NCBI GenBank assembly: GCA_046318675.1
Contig: JBKCUA010000032.1
Span: 14,859-78,858 of the forward strand
DNA length: 64,000 bases
Direction: 5' to 3'
DNA from: JBKCUA01 sp046318675
GTDB taxonomy: Bacteria > Pseudomonadota > Alphaproteobacteria > JAJTHO01
The notes beneath the pieces are model-generated. The model saw only the letters and a list, made by a program, of their open reading frames with translations. It was not told the DNA's origin and did no database searches. Below are positions 35,156-42,996 of the stretch, in pieces (within the stretch, counting starts at the first letter, position 1; each line of letters opens with the position of its first letter). Both the position numbers and the translations under genes were made by a program.

Positions 35156-37912
35156 ATGACCGATGCAATCGATACTCCAGGCACCAATCAGCCCCAAGGT
35201 GGCGGCAGGTTAGAGCTAAAGAAAAAGATTGACCTCTCTGGGGGTAAGCGCCTTGGCGTGCCTAGCGGGCGAACGGTGACTGTTGAGGTCAAGCGCAAGC
35301 GTATTGGTACTCCTGTACCTACCTCTACCAATGTAGGGGAAACCCGCTCTGGCGGGGTATCTGCGGCTGTTGACAATGTAGACCCGCGTTTATCTCTTTT
35401 ACGCGCCCAGCAGCAGGCCGTCCAAACATCTGCGGCAACAACAACCGATGGATTGCGAAAAATCACCAAAGCCCCGGCCTTTGTAGAACCCATCAAGAAA
35501 CCCGTCGCCCCCCCACCTGCCCCTGTCGCAACACCCCCTGTAAAAACGCCTCCGAAGCCTCCTGTTCTCACCCAAAAACCTTTGAATCAACTACGGCCAG
35601 TAGAGGGGCTTCGCCGTACCGGAGCTAGCAGCTCTAGTACCAGCAATCGCCCTAACACCAGCAACAATCAACAACGGCAAAAACCGGTTCTTTCCACCCC
35701 TATTCGTCCAGGAATGACCAGCCTTACACCCGCTCGCTCGGGTACCCGGACAACAACCACAACGACATCTATTGGTGCCCCGGTACGCGGGGATGAGCCA
35801 CTCAAGCGTGTTGTTCGCCGCCCGAACGAATCGCCCCTTGCGGCCAAGCCCGCTGGCTCCCGTCCTAGTGCCCGCATTGAAGCAGCCCTCCCCATGCCGA
35901 CTGCCACACCGGGACGTGGCAAGGGCGGCAAGCTAAAACTTGCCGAAACGAAAAAGACTGATGCTAAGAAAGCGGAAGCCACCAAAAAAGTTGATGCCCG
36001 GCGTCGCTCCGGCAAGGTCGTGCTTACCTTAGATTTAGAGGACGCCGACGATTTGCGTACGCGCAGTCTTGCTGCCGTTCGTCGTCAACGAGAAAAAATG
36101 CAACGCAAGGACGATGCCGATGATCGTCAAAAAATCATTCGTGACGTTGTTATCCCTGAAGTCATTACGGTTCAAGAGCTCGCTAACCGAATGGCAGAGC
36201 GTACCGCCGACGTGGTGAAATGCCTCATGCGTATGGGCGTGATGGCCATGGCCACGCAAACCATTGATGCAGATACGGCGGAACTGGTAACAACTGAGCT
36301 TGGCCATACCCCGCGCCGGGTCTCCGCTGCGGATGTCGAGATCGGTCTTGGTGGCGAGGAAGATATTGATACTGCCCGCCTGCCACGTGCGCCAGTTGTC
36401 ACCATCATGGGACACGTTGATCACGGGAAAACATCCTTACTCGATGCGTTGCGTTCTACCGATGTTGCGGGTGGTGAAGCCGGCGGTATTACCCAGCATA
36501 TTGGCGCGTACAAAGTCACCCTGCCCAGCGGCAAGGCGATCACTTTCCTTGATACCCCAGGTCATGAGGCCTTTACTGAGATGCGCGCCCGTGGTGCCAA
36601 TGTGACTGATATTGTGGTTCTGGTAGTAGCAGCAGATGACGGCATCATGCCCCAAACCATTGAGGCGATCAGCCATGCTAAAGCCGCAAAAGTCCCCTTG
36701 ATTGTTGCTATCAACAAGGTGGATAAACCCGGCGCGGACGTAACCCGCGTACGTACCGACTTGCTCAGCCATGAGGTTCAAGTGGAACAGCTTGGCGGTG
36801 ATGTACAGTCCATTGAAGTATCTGCGAAGAAAAAAATTGGCCTTGAAAAGCTAGAAGAGGCCATCTTACTCCAAGCGGAAATTCTCGACCTGCGCTCCAA
36901 CCCGGATCGTAGTGCCCAAGGCCGCGTGATTGAAGCTAAGCTTGATATTGGCCGCGGCCCCGTGGCAACAATCCTTGTCCAGCGCGGCACATTGCGCGTG
37001 GGTGATATGTTTGTCAGCGGCGGCGAATGGGGCAAGGTACGCGCCTTGGTGGATGAACATGGCAAGCGGGTAAAAGAGGCTGGCCCATCAACCCCGGTGG
37101 AAGTTTTAGGTCTTGGCGGGGTTCCTGAAGCCGGCGATGATTTTGTAGTGGTGGAAAACGACGAAAAAGCACGAGAAATTAGTGAGTTTCGTCAAGGCGA
37201 ACGCCGCCAAAAACAAAACTTGGCCACGGCGCGGGGCGGGATGGAAAGCCTGTTTGCTAAAATCCGCGACTCCAAGCGCAAGGAGCTGCCGGTTATTGTC
37301 AAAACCGACGTTCAAGGTTCGCTCGAAGCCATTCGCAGTAGCCTGCAAAAACTCCGCAACGATGAACTGGCGGTGCAGGTTCTGCACTCCGGCGTGGGAA
37401 GCATTACCGAATCGGATATCTCTTTGGCGAAGGCCTCCGGCGCGGCGGTCATCGGCTTTAATGTCCGTGCCAACCCGCAAGCCAGAGATACCGCCAAACG
37501 CGACGGGGTGGAGATTCGTTACTACTCGATCATCTATGATGTTCTTGATGATGTGAAAAAACTGCTCGGCGGGATGTTGGCACCTACACTGCGGGAAATT
37601 TTCCTTGGTTATGCCCAAATCCGCAAGGTGTTCGATATTACCAAAGTAGGCAAGATCGCCGGGTGTATGGTCACTGAAGGGCTTATTAAGCGCGGCTGTA
37701 AGGTGCGGTTGCTCCGTGATAATATTGTTATCCACGAAGGTAGCCTCAAAACCCTCAAGCGCCTGAAAGATGAGGTTCGAGAGGTCAAATCCGGCTTTGA
37801 GTGCGGGATGGCTTTTGAAAACTATCAAGATATTCGTGAGGGCGACCAAATCGAATGCTTTGAAATGCAGGCGCAAGAACGGGCGTTTGAGGCGACGGCC
37901 AGCAGTAGCTAG
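35156..37912 (+). CDS. infB: Translation initiation factor IF-2
   Basis: A 918-residue GTPase that places fMet-tRNA on the 30S. The N-terminus has the alphaproteobacterial start (LELKKKIDLSGGK), then a long Pro/Thr/Ser/Lys-rich linker (about 60-290), an IF2-N domain (about 335-385), and the G domain with GHVDHGKTSLLDALR, DTPGHEAF and NKVDKPGAD, followed by domains II-IV. The ATG at 35156 follows AGGAAAG. It is the last gene of the unit; rbfA, truB and rpsO do not follow. Confidence 0.96.
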   Translation: MTDAIDTPGTNQPQGGGRLELKKKIDLSGGKRLGVPSGRTVTVEVKRKRIGTPVPTSTNVGETRSGGVSAAVDNVDPRLSLLRAQQQAVQTSAATTTDGLRKITKAPAFVEPIKKPVAPPPAPVATPPVKTPPKPPVLTQKPLNQLRPVEGLRRTGASSSSTSNRPNTSNNQQRQKPVLSTPIRPGMTSLTPARSGTRTTTTTTSIGAPVRGDEPLKRVVRRPNESPLAAKPAGSRPSARIEAALPMPTATPGRGKGGKLKLAETKKTDAKKAEATKKVDARRRSGKVVLTLDLEDADDLRTRSLAAVRRQREKMQRKDDADDRQKIIRDVVIPEVITVQELANRMAERTADVVKCLMRMGVMAMATQTIDADTAELVTTELGHTPRRVSAADVEIGLGGEEDIDTARLPRAPVVTIMGHVDHGKTSLLDALRSTDVAGGEAGGITQHIGAYKVTLPSGKAITFLDTPGHEAFTEMRARGANVTDIVVLVVAADDGIMPQTIEAISHAKAAKVPLIVAINKVDKPGADVTRVRTDLLSHEVQVEQLGGDVQSIEVSAKKKIGLEKLEEAILLQAEILDLRSNPDRSAQGRVIEAKLDIGRGPVATILVQRGTLRVGDMFVSGGEWGKVRALVDEHGKRVKEAGPSTPVEVLGLGGVPEAGDDFVVVENDEKAREISEFRQGERRQKQNLATARGGMESLFAKIRDSKRKELPVIVKTDVQGSLEAIRSSLQKLRNDELAVQVLHSGVGSITESDISLAKASGAAVIGFNVRANPQARDTAKRDGVEIRYYSIIYDVLDDVKKLLGGMLAPTLREIFLGYAQIRKVFDITKVGKIAGCMVTEGLIKRGCKVRLLRDNIVIHEGSLKTLKRLKDEVREVKSGFECGMAFENYQDIREGDQIECFEMQAQERAFEATASSS

Positions 37913-38280
37913 TTATTATGCATGCCATGTAGGTGATAAGTCTATTGAAGTGCGCGGTGCACCCCCTCTCCCGCTTGCGGGGAAGGGCTGGGGAGGGGGT
38001 GAAAAACATGAAGACAAATAATTGGTTTTAATAATTTTAAACACCCCCTTCCTCACCTTCCCCCGCTGCGCGGGAGAAGGGGGCAATAGGCAGCGGTGGT
38101 CGTTCTTCAAAGCAACGGCGTTGGTACGCTCTAAGGCTGGAAAAGAGCCAATGTTAGGATTTGTGTGCATAGGGTAGCCCACTGGGAGAGGGGGCGCGAA
38201 GCCATCGGCTTCACGCGGTGAGGGCGTTTAAGTTTATGCCAATAATTATGCAACCAGCTATAACCAAAGTCTCGATTATC
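37913..38280. repeat. Intergenic palindromic repeats between infB and virB3-like gene
   Basis: No gene is seen in this 368-bp gap between convergent genes. It carries three GC-rich hairpins: 37960-38001 (outer arms CACCCCCTC/GAGGGGGTG, inner CCCGC-TT-GCGGG), 38044-38083 (arms CCCCCTTC/GAAGGGGG around CCCGCTGCGCGGG) and 38195-38217 (CGCGAAGCC-ATC-GGCTTCACGCG). They resemble dispersed REP-like palindromes of the CCCTCTCCCGC type common in alphaproteobacteria. They may also serve as terminators for both convergent units. Confidence 0.6.
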
Positions 38281-38571
38281 CTAAGCCACGAATTTCTTCG
38301 TCTTTCCCGGGTTCAAATTCTTGGTGCGACGGCGGCCAAAAAGCCAGGCACGAATCATGGTGCTAAGGTGCGGTTCCCGCACGCCCTGGCTGGCAATCAC
38401 AATGTGGCAGATAAAAAAACTGGCAATAAAGATAAGGGGGGACATCCGAAAAATCCCCCAGCCGTAGATGATGAAAAAGGCGTGCACGGCCATATTGATG
38501 CCCGCGGGTAACTGCGGCGCCCAGAATAGAGTGGCCGGGTTAGCGACAGCGCGGAGAATTTTTTCTGGCAT
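38281..38571 (-). CDS. VirB3-like type IV secretion protein
   Basis: A 96-residue protein with two closely spaced hydrophobic segments (about 22-40 and 44-62) and the VirB3/TrbD-type pattern NPATLFWAPQLPAGIN near the N-terminus and REPHLSTMIRAW after the helices. VirB3 is an inner-membrane T4SS component that works with the VirB4 ATPase. The C-tail is very basic (GRRRTKNLNPGKTKKF). It starts 6 bp after the tandem pilin gene. VirB4, normally next, is absent. The assignment rests on pattern and on the pilin genes upstream. Confidence 0.7.
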   Translation of the reverse strand: MPEKILRAVANPATLFWAPQLPAGINMAVHAFFIIYGWGIFRMSPLIFIASFFICHIVIASQGVREPHLSTMIRAWLFGRRRTKNLNPGKTKKFVA

Positions 38572-38577
38572 AGTGCG

Positions 38578-39288
38578 TTACCCGTTCTCTAAACCACTGA
38601 CAATATAGCCGACAATCTCCGACGATCCCGCAATAACGAGCAGCCCCGCAATGAGCGATCCCACCCATTTCCACGGCATGGCACCGAAAAATCCCATGGT
38701 AGAAAGACCAATAACCCCAATGCCGGAGGTGATATACATTAAGTTGCTGACATCCTTGCTCAAAACATCTGTAGTCGTTACTACAACATCGCTAATCGCA
38801 TTAAAATCTTCTGGTTTTTTGTTTTTGGCAATATCTACGATCCAAGTGGCAAACTCCTCCGACAGCATCATCACCGACAACCCGCCAATAATCCCAATAG
38901 CCCAGCCTTTGGGAAAACTACCAAACGTGGCCATACCGCCCACGCCCATGATGGCGAGAATGCTAAGGCCTACAAGAATGTTCTGGCCTGGCCTAATCAG
39001 TTCTTTGCCAACATCAATGGCTTCTTTGAAGATTTCTTCGCTGTTTTCGGAGGTAATGGCAGAAGTGCTAGTGGAAGGTGATGTGGAATTAGGCTCACTA
39101 GCTTTTCCACTTTCCGCAGAAGAAGATCCGCCGTCGTCACTATAAACACCGCCTTTAGAAGATCCGCCGGAACCATAAAGATCGCTTTTGGCACCCCCAC
39201 TTGTCCCATACGGGTTCGCTGATACTTGTTGAGCAAACAACATTGCAAAACAGAGAGATAAGAAGATACTATATTTATTCTTTTTCAT
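38578..39288 (-). CDS. Tandem (two-domain) VirB2-like pilin
   Basis: A 236-residue protein with a signal peptide (1-24, VSA), a Ser/Gly-rich linker (about 27-80) and two consecutive VirB2/TrbC-like hairpins: 103-150 (LVGLSILAIMGVGGMATFGSF, then GWAIGIIGGLSVMMLSEEFATWIVD) and 186-232 (ITSGIGVIGLSTMGFFGAM, then WKWVGSLIAGLLVIAGSSEIVGYIVSG). Each has two membrane helices. VirB2 proteins normally carry one hairpin; here two are fused through about 35 residues. Its start overlaps the preceding pilin stop by 4 bp. Confidence 0.72.
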   Translation of the reverse strand: MKKNKYSIFLSLCFAMLFAQQVSANPYGTSGGAKSDLYGSGGSSKGGVYSDDGGSSSAESGKASEPNSTSPSTSTSAITSENSEEIFKEAIDVGKELIRPGQNILVGLSILAIMGVGGMATFGSFPKGWAIGIIGGLSVMMLSEEFATWIVDIAKNKKPEDFNAISDVVVTTTDVLSKDVSNLMYITSGIGVIGLSTMGFFGAMPWKWVGSLIAGLLVIAGSSEIVGYIVSGLENG

Positions 39289-39599
39289 AAATCCGCCCCC
39301 GTTATGTAATTCACAAATTCACCACTGCCCGAAGCCATGGTTAATGATAATACCAGTGCCACCAACCATTTCACCGGAACCCGGCCACTGCCCATAGCCA
39401 CGGCACCAGCACCAAGGGTAGAAATCCCCGCCACACCGTAGCATAAACCTTTGAAACTCAAATAACTATCAAACGCAACGGGGCTAAGCCTGGCAAGGGG
39501 GGAATGATCCTGCGCCCATGCCGCATCAACCCCAGTGAACAGCGCGCTTATAAAAACCGCCGCGCCCACTATTTTCAATAAAGATACTTTGTTGTTCAT
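39285..39599 (-). CDS. VirB2-like pilin, single domain
   Basis: A 104-residue protein from ATG at 39599. A signal peptide (1-29, AAWA) is followed by a two-helix pilin domain ending KWLVALVLSLTMASGSGEFVNYITGADL. It shares with the flanking paralogues the pattern W-x3-L-hydrophobic-G/S-G-x-E/T-h-x-x-Y-I-x-G. VirB2 subunits are cleaved and stored in the inner membrane before T4SS pilus assembly. The open frame extends to 39671 but lacks a better start. Second gene of the pilin operon. Confidence 0.72.
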   Translation of the reverse strand: MNNKVSLLKIVGAAVFISALFTGVDAAWAQDHSPLARLSPVAFDSYLSFKGLCYGVAGISTLGAGAVAMGSGRVPVKWLVALVLSLTMASGSGEFVNYITGADL

Positions 39600-39677
39600 G
39601 ATGCGACCCCTTTCTATCTTCCAGCTTCCGGCAAGGAAGAGGAAGGGTGGAGAGACCCTTCCTCTACGCATTGATCA

Positions 39678-40073
39678 TCAGGTGCGTTGTAGCGCATCGC
39701 TCCCCGTCAGGTACGAGATCGCCGTGCCAACACCAGCAATGGTAATCAGACCGCCAATAAGAGCCATCAGCCATTGCCACTGAAAGCGGCCAAACATGGC
39801 CATTGCGCCGAGGGCAATCGCCCCAAGACCGCCGACGCCGAGGACAACACCGCTACCTGATTTATAGGTGTCTTGAACAAGAGCGTTGGAGTTTTTGAAA
39901 AAATCACGTTTTGTTTCCACACCACCGCCGATAGTGGCAGTTTTGCCAATATCGCGGGGATCTTGCGTGTTTGCCGCCTGCGCTAAAGCATCTCCCGTCA
40001 TCCCACCGGTAAATAAAGCAGCAACGGCAAAGCAAGCCAGCCAGCGCGTTACTCGAAAAATAAAGTGTTTCAT
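39678..40073 (-). CDS. VirB2-like pilin, single domain, first of operon
   Basis: A 131-residue protein starting MKHFIFRVTRW at an ATG with AGGAG upstream. It has a signal peptide (1-31, ALA), a polar segment (32-70) longer than in typical VirB2, and a pilin hairpin (about 73-124, VVLGVGGLGAIALGAMAMFGRF, WQWLMALIGGLITIAGVGTAISYLTG). It is the first gene after the predicted promoter and CRP-type site. Three paralogous pilin genes in a row recall the amplified VirB2/TrwL copies of Bartonella and Anaplasma. Confidence 0.74.
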   Translation of the reverse strand: MKHFIFRVTRWLACFAVAALFTGGMTGDALAQAANTQDPRDIGKTATIGGGVETKRDFFKNSNALVQDTYKSGSGVVLGVGGLGAIALGAMAMFGRFQWQWLMALIGGLITIAGVGTAISYLTGSDALQRT

Positions 40074-40116
40074 AGGATTCTCCTTTTTCCTCTTCCCGTG
40101 ATCTAACGCCACAACT

Positions 40117-40138
40117 ATTTGTGATGTTAATCACAAAT
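40117..40138. promoter_or_regulatory. CRP-type operator, perfect palindrome
   Basis: A 22-bp site with identical 9-bp arms (ATTTGTGAT and ATCACAAAT) and a 4-bp centre, containing TGTGA-N6-TCACA exactly as in the Crp consensus. It lies 44 bp upstream of the first pilin ATG and would span the predicted transcription start, a position typical of repression. The Crp-like protein encoded at 41-778 is a candidate ligand. Confidence 0.7.
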
Positions 40139-40141
40139 TAA

Positions 40142-40170
40142 GATATAAAGGATACCAATACATCTGTAAA
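40142..40170 (-). promoter_or_regulatory. Putative promoter of the pilin operon
   Basis: Read on the minus strand: TTTACA (40170-40165), 17-bp spacer, TATATC (40147-40142). The -35 matches five of six consensus bases. The start of transcription would be near 40135, inside the CRP-type palindrome. It lies just past the flhG stop (40178), separating flhFG from the pilin genes. Confidence 0.5.
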
Positions 40171-40177
40171 GAGTTTT

Positions 40178-40921
40178 TTATAAAATTTTTACTAATAATG
40201 CGGCCGCAGCTCGCATCTCTTTGAAAATTGACGATCGTGGAGCTGTCGCAACAATAGTTTTTTGCTGCCTAATAGCAGCGGGGACGGCCTTGTCCCGATG
40301 AATAATTCCCATTAATGCAGGCTTTATTTTCAGAAAATTACCGCAAGCCTTTAACAGAGTGTTGTACGCTCGCTCCCCATCAACCGCATCATCCGCCATA
40401 TTTACAAGAACGGATACCTTGGGAGGCATAGTTACTTTAATATATGCATAAGCATCTGTCAATGCCGTGGGTTCTGGCGTCGTAACAACCACCACCTGAC
40501 CTGCCAACGCACTGAGCCGGCGCACGGCAGTATCAACCCCCGCCCCAAGATCGAGAATAATAATATCATAATAAGGCGTTAGAGAAATAATTCCCTGGCT
40601 AAGCTTATCAAGACTCGCCGATGATAGTATCCCCAAGGCACCAGAACCCGATGATCCGGCAATAAGATTTATACCCTCATGCTGTTGCACACAGTCGGCG
40701 AGATTCTTTTTACTGCCCTGCAAAAAAGCTCCATAATCAGAGCAATTACCCAAACCCAGTTGAATATCAATATTAGCCAGCCCTAAATCCCCATCAATCA
40801 ATAGAACTCGCTTATTCATATCAGTCAATGTTTTGGCTAGGGTAATGGCGCACCAGGTCTTACCCACCCCGCCCTTGCCCGAAGCAATCGCCACAATTTT
40901 ATGGTTGCGCGGCTGTGTCAT
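40178..40921 (-). CDS. flhG: MinD/ParA-like ATPase FlhG (FleN)
   Basis: A 247-residue deviant Walker A ATPase (SGKGGVGKTWCAITLA) with the FlhG/MinD signature DGDLGLANIDIQLGL and the catalytic-site Asp in IIILDLGAGVDTAVRRL. FlhG controls the number of polar flagella with FlhF. It lacks an obvious N-terminal DQA..LR activator helix and a clear C-terminal amphipathic targeting helix, so it may be divergent. It overlaps flhF by 4 bp. No flagellar structural gene is in the window; T4SS pilin genes follow. Confidence 0.82.
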   Translation of the reverse strand: MTQPRNHKIVAIASGKGGVGKTWCAITLAKTLTDMNKRVLLIDGDLGLANIDIQLGLGNCSDYGAFLQGSKKNLADCVQQHEGINLIAGSSGSGALGILSSASLDKLSQGIISLTPYYDIIILDLGAGVDTAVRRLSALAGQVVVVTTPEPTALTDAYAYIKVTMPPKVSVLVNMADDAVDGERAYNTLLKACGNFLKIKPALMGIIHRDKAVPAAIRQQKTIVATAPRSSIFKEMRAAAALLVKIL

Positions 40922-41892
40922 GATTTCACATCCCCCAGAAAACGACCTTTTGGCACCTTAACATCCGCCATCATCAAGGCCGCCAGCAATGACGCCGATA
41001 ATGGACGAAGACCTTTGGCAATACTCACGCTCATCCCCGTGGGGCCAATGGGTAGCCCAAGACTCACGGCAGCATTGATAATCCCCCCTAGCCGCCGGGC
41101 AAAATCCAGACGAGTGGGCAATAAAAGCGACAAGGGAACCGCCGCCGCCAGTGCCTCGGCTTCCTCACGAATATCCTCGGCATCGCCGCTAACCGGAAAT
41201 ACCCACGCAAAGGCAACGCCGGGAATCTTTGTCATCGTTGCCAAATTGGCCGCATCGGTACGGGGATCGAGCCCTGCCGTGTCAATAAACACACGCGTTC
41301 CGGTGGGAACCTGACGCAAGGCATGGGCAAGAGCCTTGGGGTCTTCCGCTGTGTGCAGCGGGGCTTTCATCGCCCGCGCCAAATTGCCAAGCTGTTCTAT
41401 ACCCCCGGCCTTCACCGTGTCGGTACTGAACAACATAACCTCCTGCCCGGCCAGGCGTGCCCGCGCCGCCAGGCGTGCTGCCGTCACGGTTTTGCCTGCC
41501 CCTGGCTGGCCAAGCAGTACCAGCGGTACGACAGGCAAATCTTCACTAAAAGCAACACTGCTTGCCAGAATTTCTTCAAGAACATGAAGGGCGTTGCCCT
41601 GTATATCCTCAGCCTGGCGAAGCAACCTGTTGGCCAGCCGTCGGGGAAGATGGTGGCGATCCAGCACGTCGGTAAGGGTGTCCAGCACACCCGGCTCTAT
41701 TTTAATTTTAGGCTTCGGTGTTGGCTTTAAGGTTTTGGGGACAGGCTGATCTTCGACCCCTGCCGTCACTATTATCTGCTTTCTGGCCTTATCTTGTTCG
41801 GTAGATAAGATAATAGCATCATCGCCCAACGCCGCCCGCACCTGCCGCATGGCATCGGGCATATTAACAGCGGTGAATGTTTTCAGGCGCAT
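40918..41892 (-). CDS. flhF: SRP-type GTPase FlhF
   Basis: A 324-residue member of the FlhF group. The N-terminus MRLKTFTAVNMPDAMRQVRAALGDDAIILST is the characteristic FlhF start, then an NG domain with the G1 loop LGQPGAGKTVTAARLAARA, STDTVKAGGIEQLGN and DTAGLDPR. It is shorter than many FlhF proteins because the linker between N-terminus and N domain is brief. FlhF marks the flagellar pole. It is divergent from accA. Confidence 0.84.
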   Translation of the reverse strand: MRLKTFTAVNMPDAMRQVRAALGDDAIILSTEQDKARKQIIVTAGVEDQPVPKTLKPTPKPKIKIEPGVLDTLTDVLDRHHLPRRLANRLLRQAEDIQGNALHVLEEILASSVAFSEDLPVVPLVLLGQPGAGKTVTAARLAARARLAGQEVMLFSTDTVKAGGIEQLGNLARAMKAPLHTAEDPKALAHALRQVPTGTRVFIDTAGLDPRTDAANLATMTKIPGVAFAWVFPVSGDAEDIREEAEALAAAVPLSLLLPTRLDFARRLGGIINAAVSLGLPIGPTGMSVSIAKGLRPLSASLLAALMMADVKVPKGRFLGDVKS

Positions 41893-41976
41893 TGCACTGG
41901 CCTAGAAAGAGAGTGTTATGAAACAGTTAACGGCAAAGCGTTGCCGTACCCTTATGAAGATGCTAAGAGCTTTGTC

Positions 41977-42957
41977 ATGAGCTATCTTGACTTTGAACAA
42001 CCCATTCTTGAGCTGGAAGGCAAAATTGCGGAATTGCGCCGCATGGACGATCCACAGCTGGATTTGCGCGATGAATTAAAACGCCTTGAAGACAAGGTCG
42101 AACGGCTGTTACGGCAAACCTATACCCGCCTTACCCCATGGCAAAAAGTTCAAGTAGCACGCCATCCCGCACGGCCACGTTTTATCAAGGTAGCAACCGC
42201 TCTTTTCCCCGATTTCACCCCTTTGGCTGGGGATCGATGCTTTGGCGAGGATGCTGCTATTATCGGCGGGCTGGCAAGCTTTGAAGGTTACACCGTCATG
42301 GTATTGGGGCAAGAACGCGGCCACGATCTGCAATCGCGCCTGCAACACAATTTTGGCATGGCAAAACCCGAAGGCTACCGCAAGGCTCAACGCCTCATGC
42401 AGATGGCGGAACGCTTTGGTTTTCCGGTGCTGACCTTTGTGGATACCCCCGGTGCTTACCCCGGCGTGGGGGCTGAAGAACGAGGCCAGGCTGAGGCCAT
42501 TGCCCGCTGCATTGATATTTCTTTGGGTCTTACCGTGCCTGTGGTTACTACCATTCTGGGCGAGGGCGGCTCCGGCGGAGCCATTGCCTTGGCCTGCGCT
42601 GATCGCCTCATTATGCTGGAACACGCGGTGTATTCGGTGATTTCGCCGGAAGGCTGCGCGTCTATTTTGTGGCGTTCTGCTGACCATGCCGCCGAGGCGG
42701 CTGAGGCGTTGCGCCTCACGGCTCAGGACTTGGAAAAACTTGGGGTCATTGATTGCATACTCCCTGAACCGCTGGGCGGTGCCCATCGCCAGCCAGAGGC
42801 GATTATTCAAAGCCTGCGCCATACCTTGGTGGATCAGCTAAGTCTTACCCTTAAGCACGCCCCACGGGAACGCCGCCACCTGCGTCAGGAAAAATTCCTG
42901 AACATGGGGCGCACCACCACGACCAGCAGTGTTGGAAAAGCCGCGGCGATGATTTAA
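41977..42957 (+). CDS. accA: Acetyl-CoA carboxylase carboxyltransferase, alpha subunit
   Basis: A 326-residue subunit beginning MSYLDFEQPILELEGKIAELR, with the oxyanion-type glycine pairs in GGLASFEGYTVMVLGQERG and GEGGSGGAIALACADRLIMLE. With AccD it moves CO2 from biotin to acetyl-CoA, the first step of fatty-acid synthesis. ATG at 41977 fits the family start; the frame is open to 41941. Its genomic partner accD is not present. Confidence 0.95.
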   Translation: MSYLDFEQPILELEGKIAELRRMDDPQLDLRDELKRLEDKVERLLRQTYTRLTPWQKVQVARHPARPRFIKVATALFPDFTPLAGDRCFGEDAAIIGGLASFEGYTVMVLGQERGHDLQSRLQHNFGMAKPEGYRKAQRLMQMAERFGFPVLTFVDTPGAYPGVGAEERGQAEAIARCIDISLGLTVPVVTTILGEGGSGGAIALACADRLIMLEHAVYSVISPEGCASILWRSADHAAEAAEALRLTAQDLEKLGVIDCILPEPLGGAHRQPEAIIQSLRHTLVDQLSLTLKHAPRERRHLRQEKFLNMGRTTTTSSVGKAAAMI

Positions 42958-42996
42958 AGTTCTCCTGCAAAAAGGGTGGGTAGCTGTCGTTTGCTT

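Noticed and set aside
38305..38325. GGGTTCAAATTC resembling a tRNA T-loop
   Set aside because: It lies inside the VirB3-like coding sequence and no acceptor or anticodon arms fit around it.
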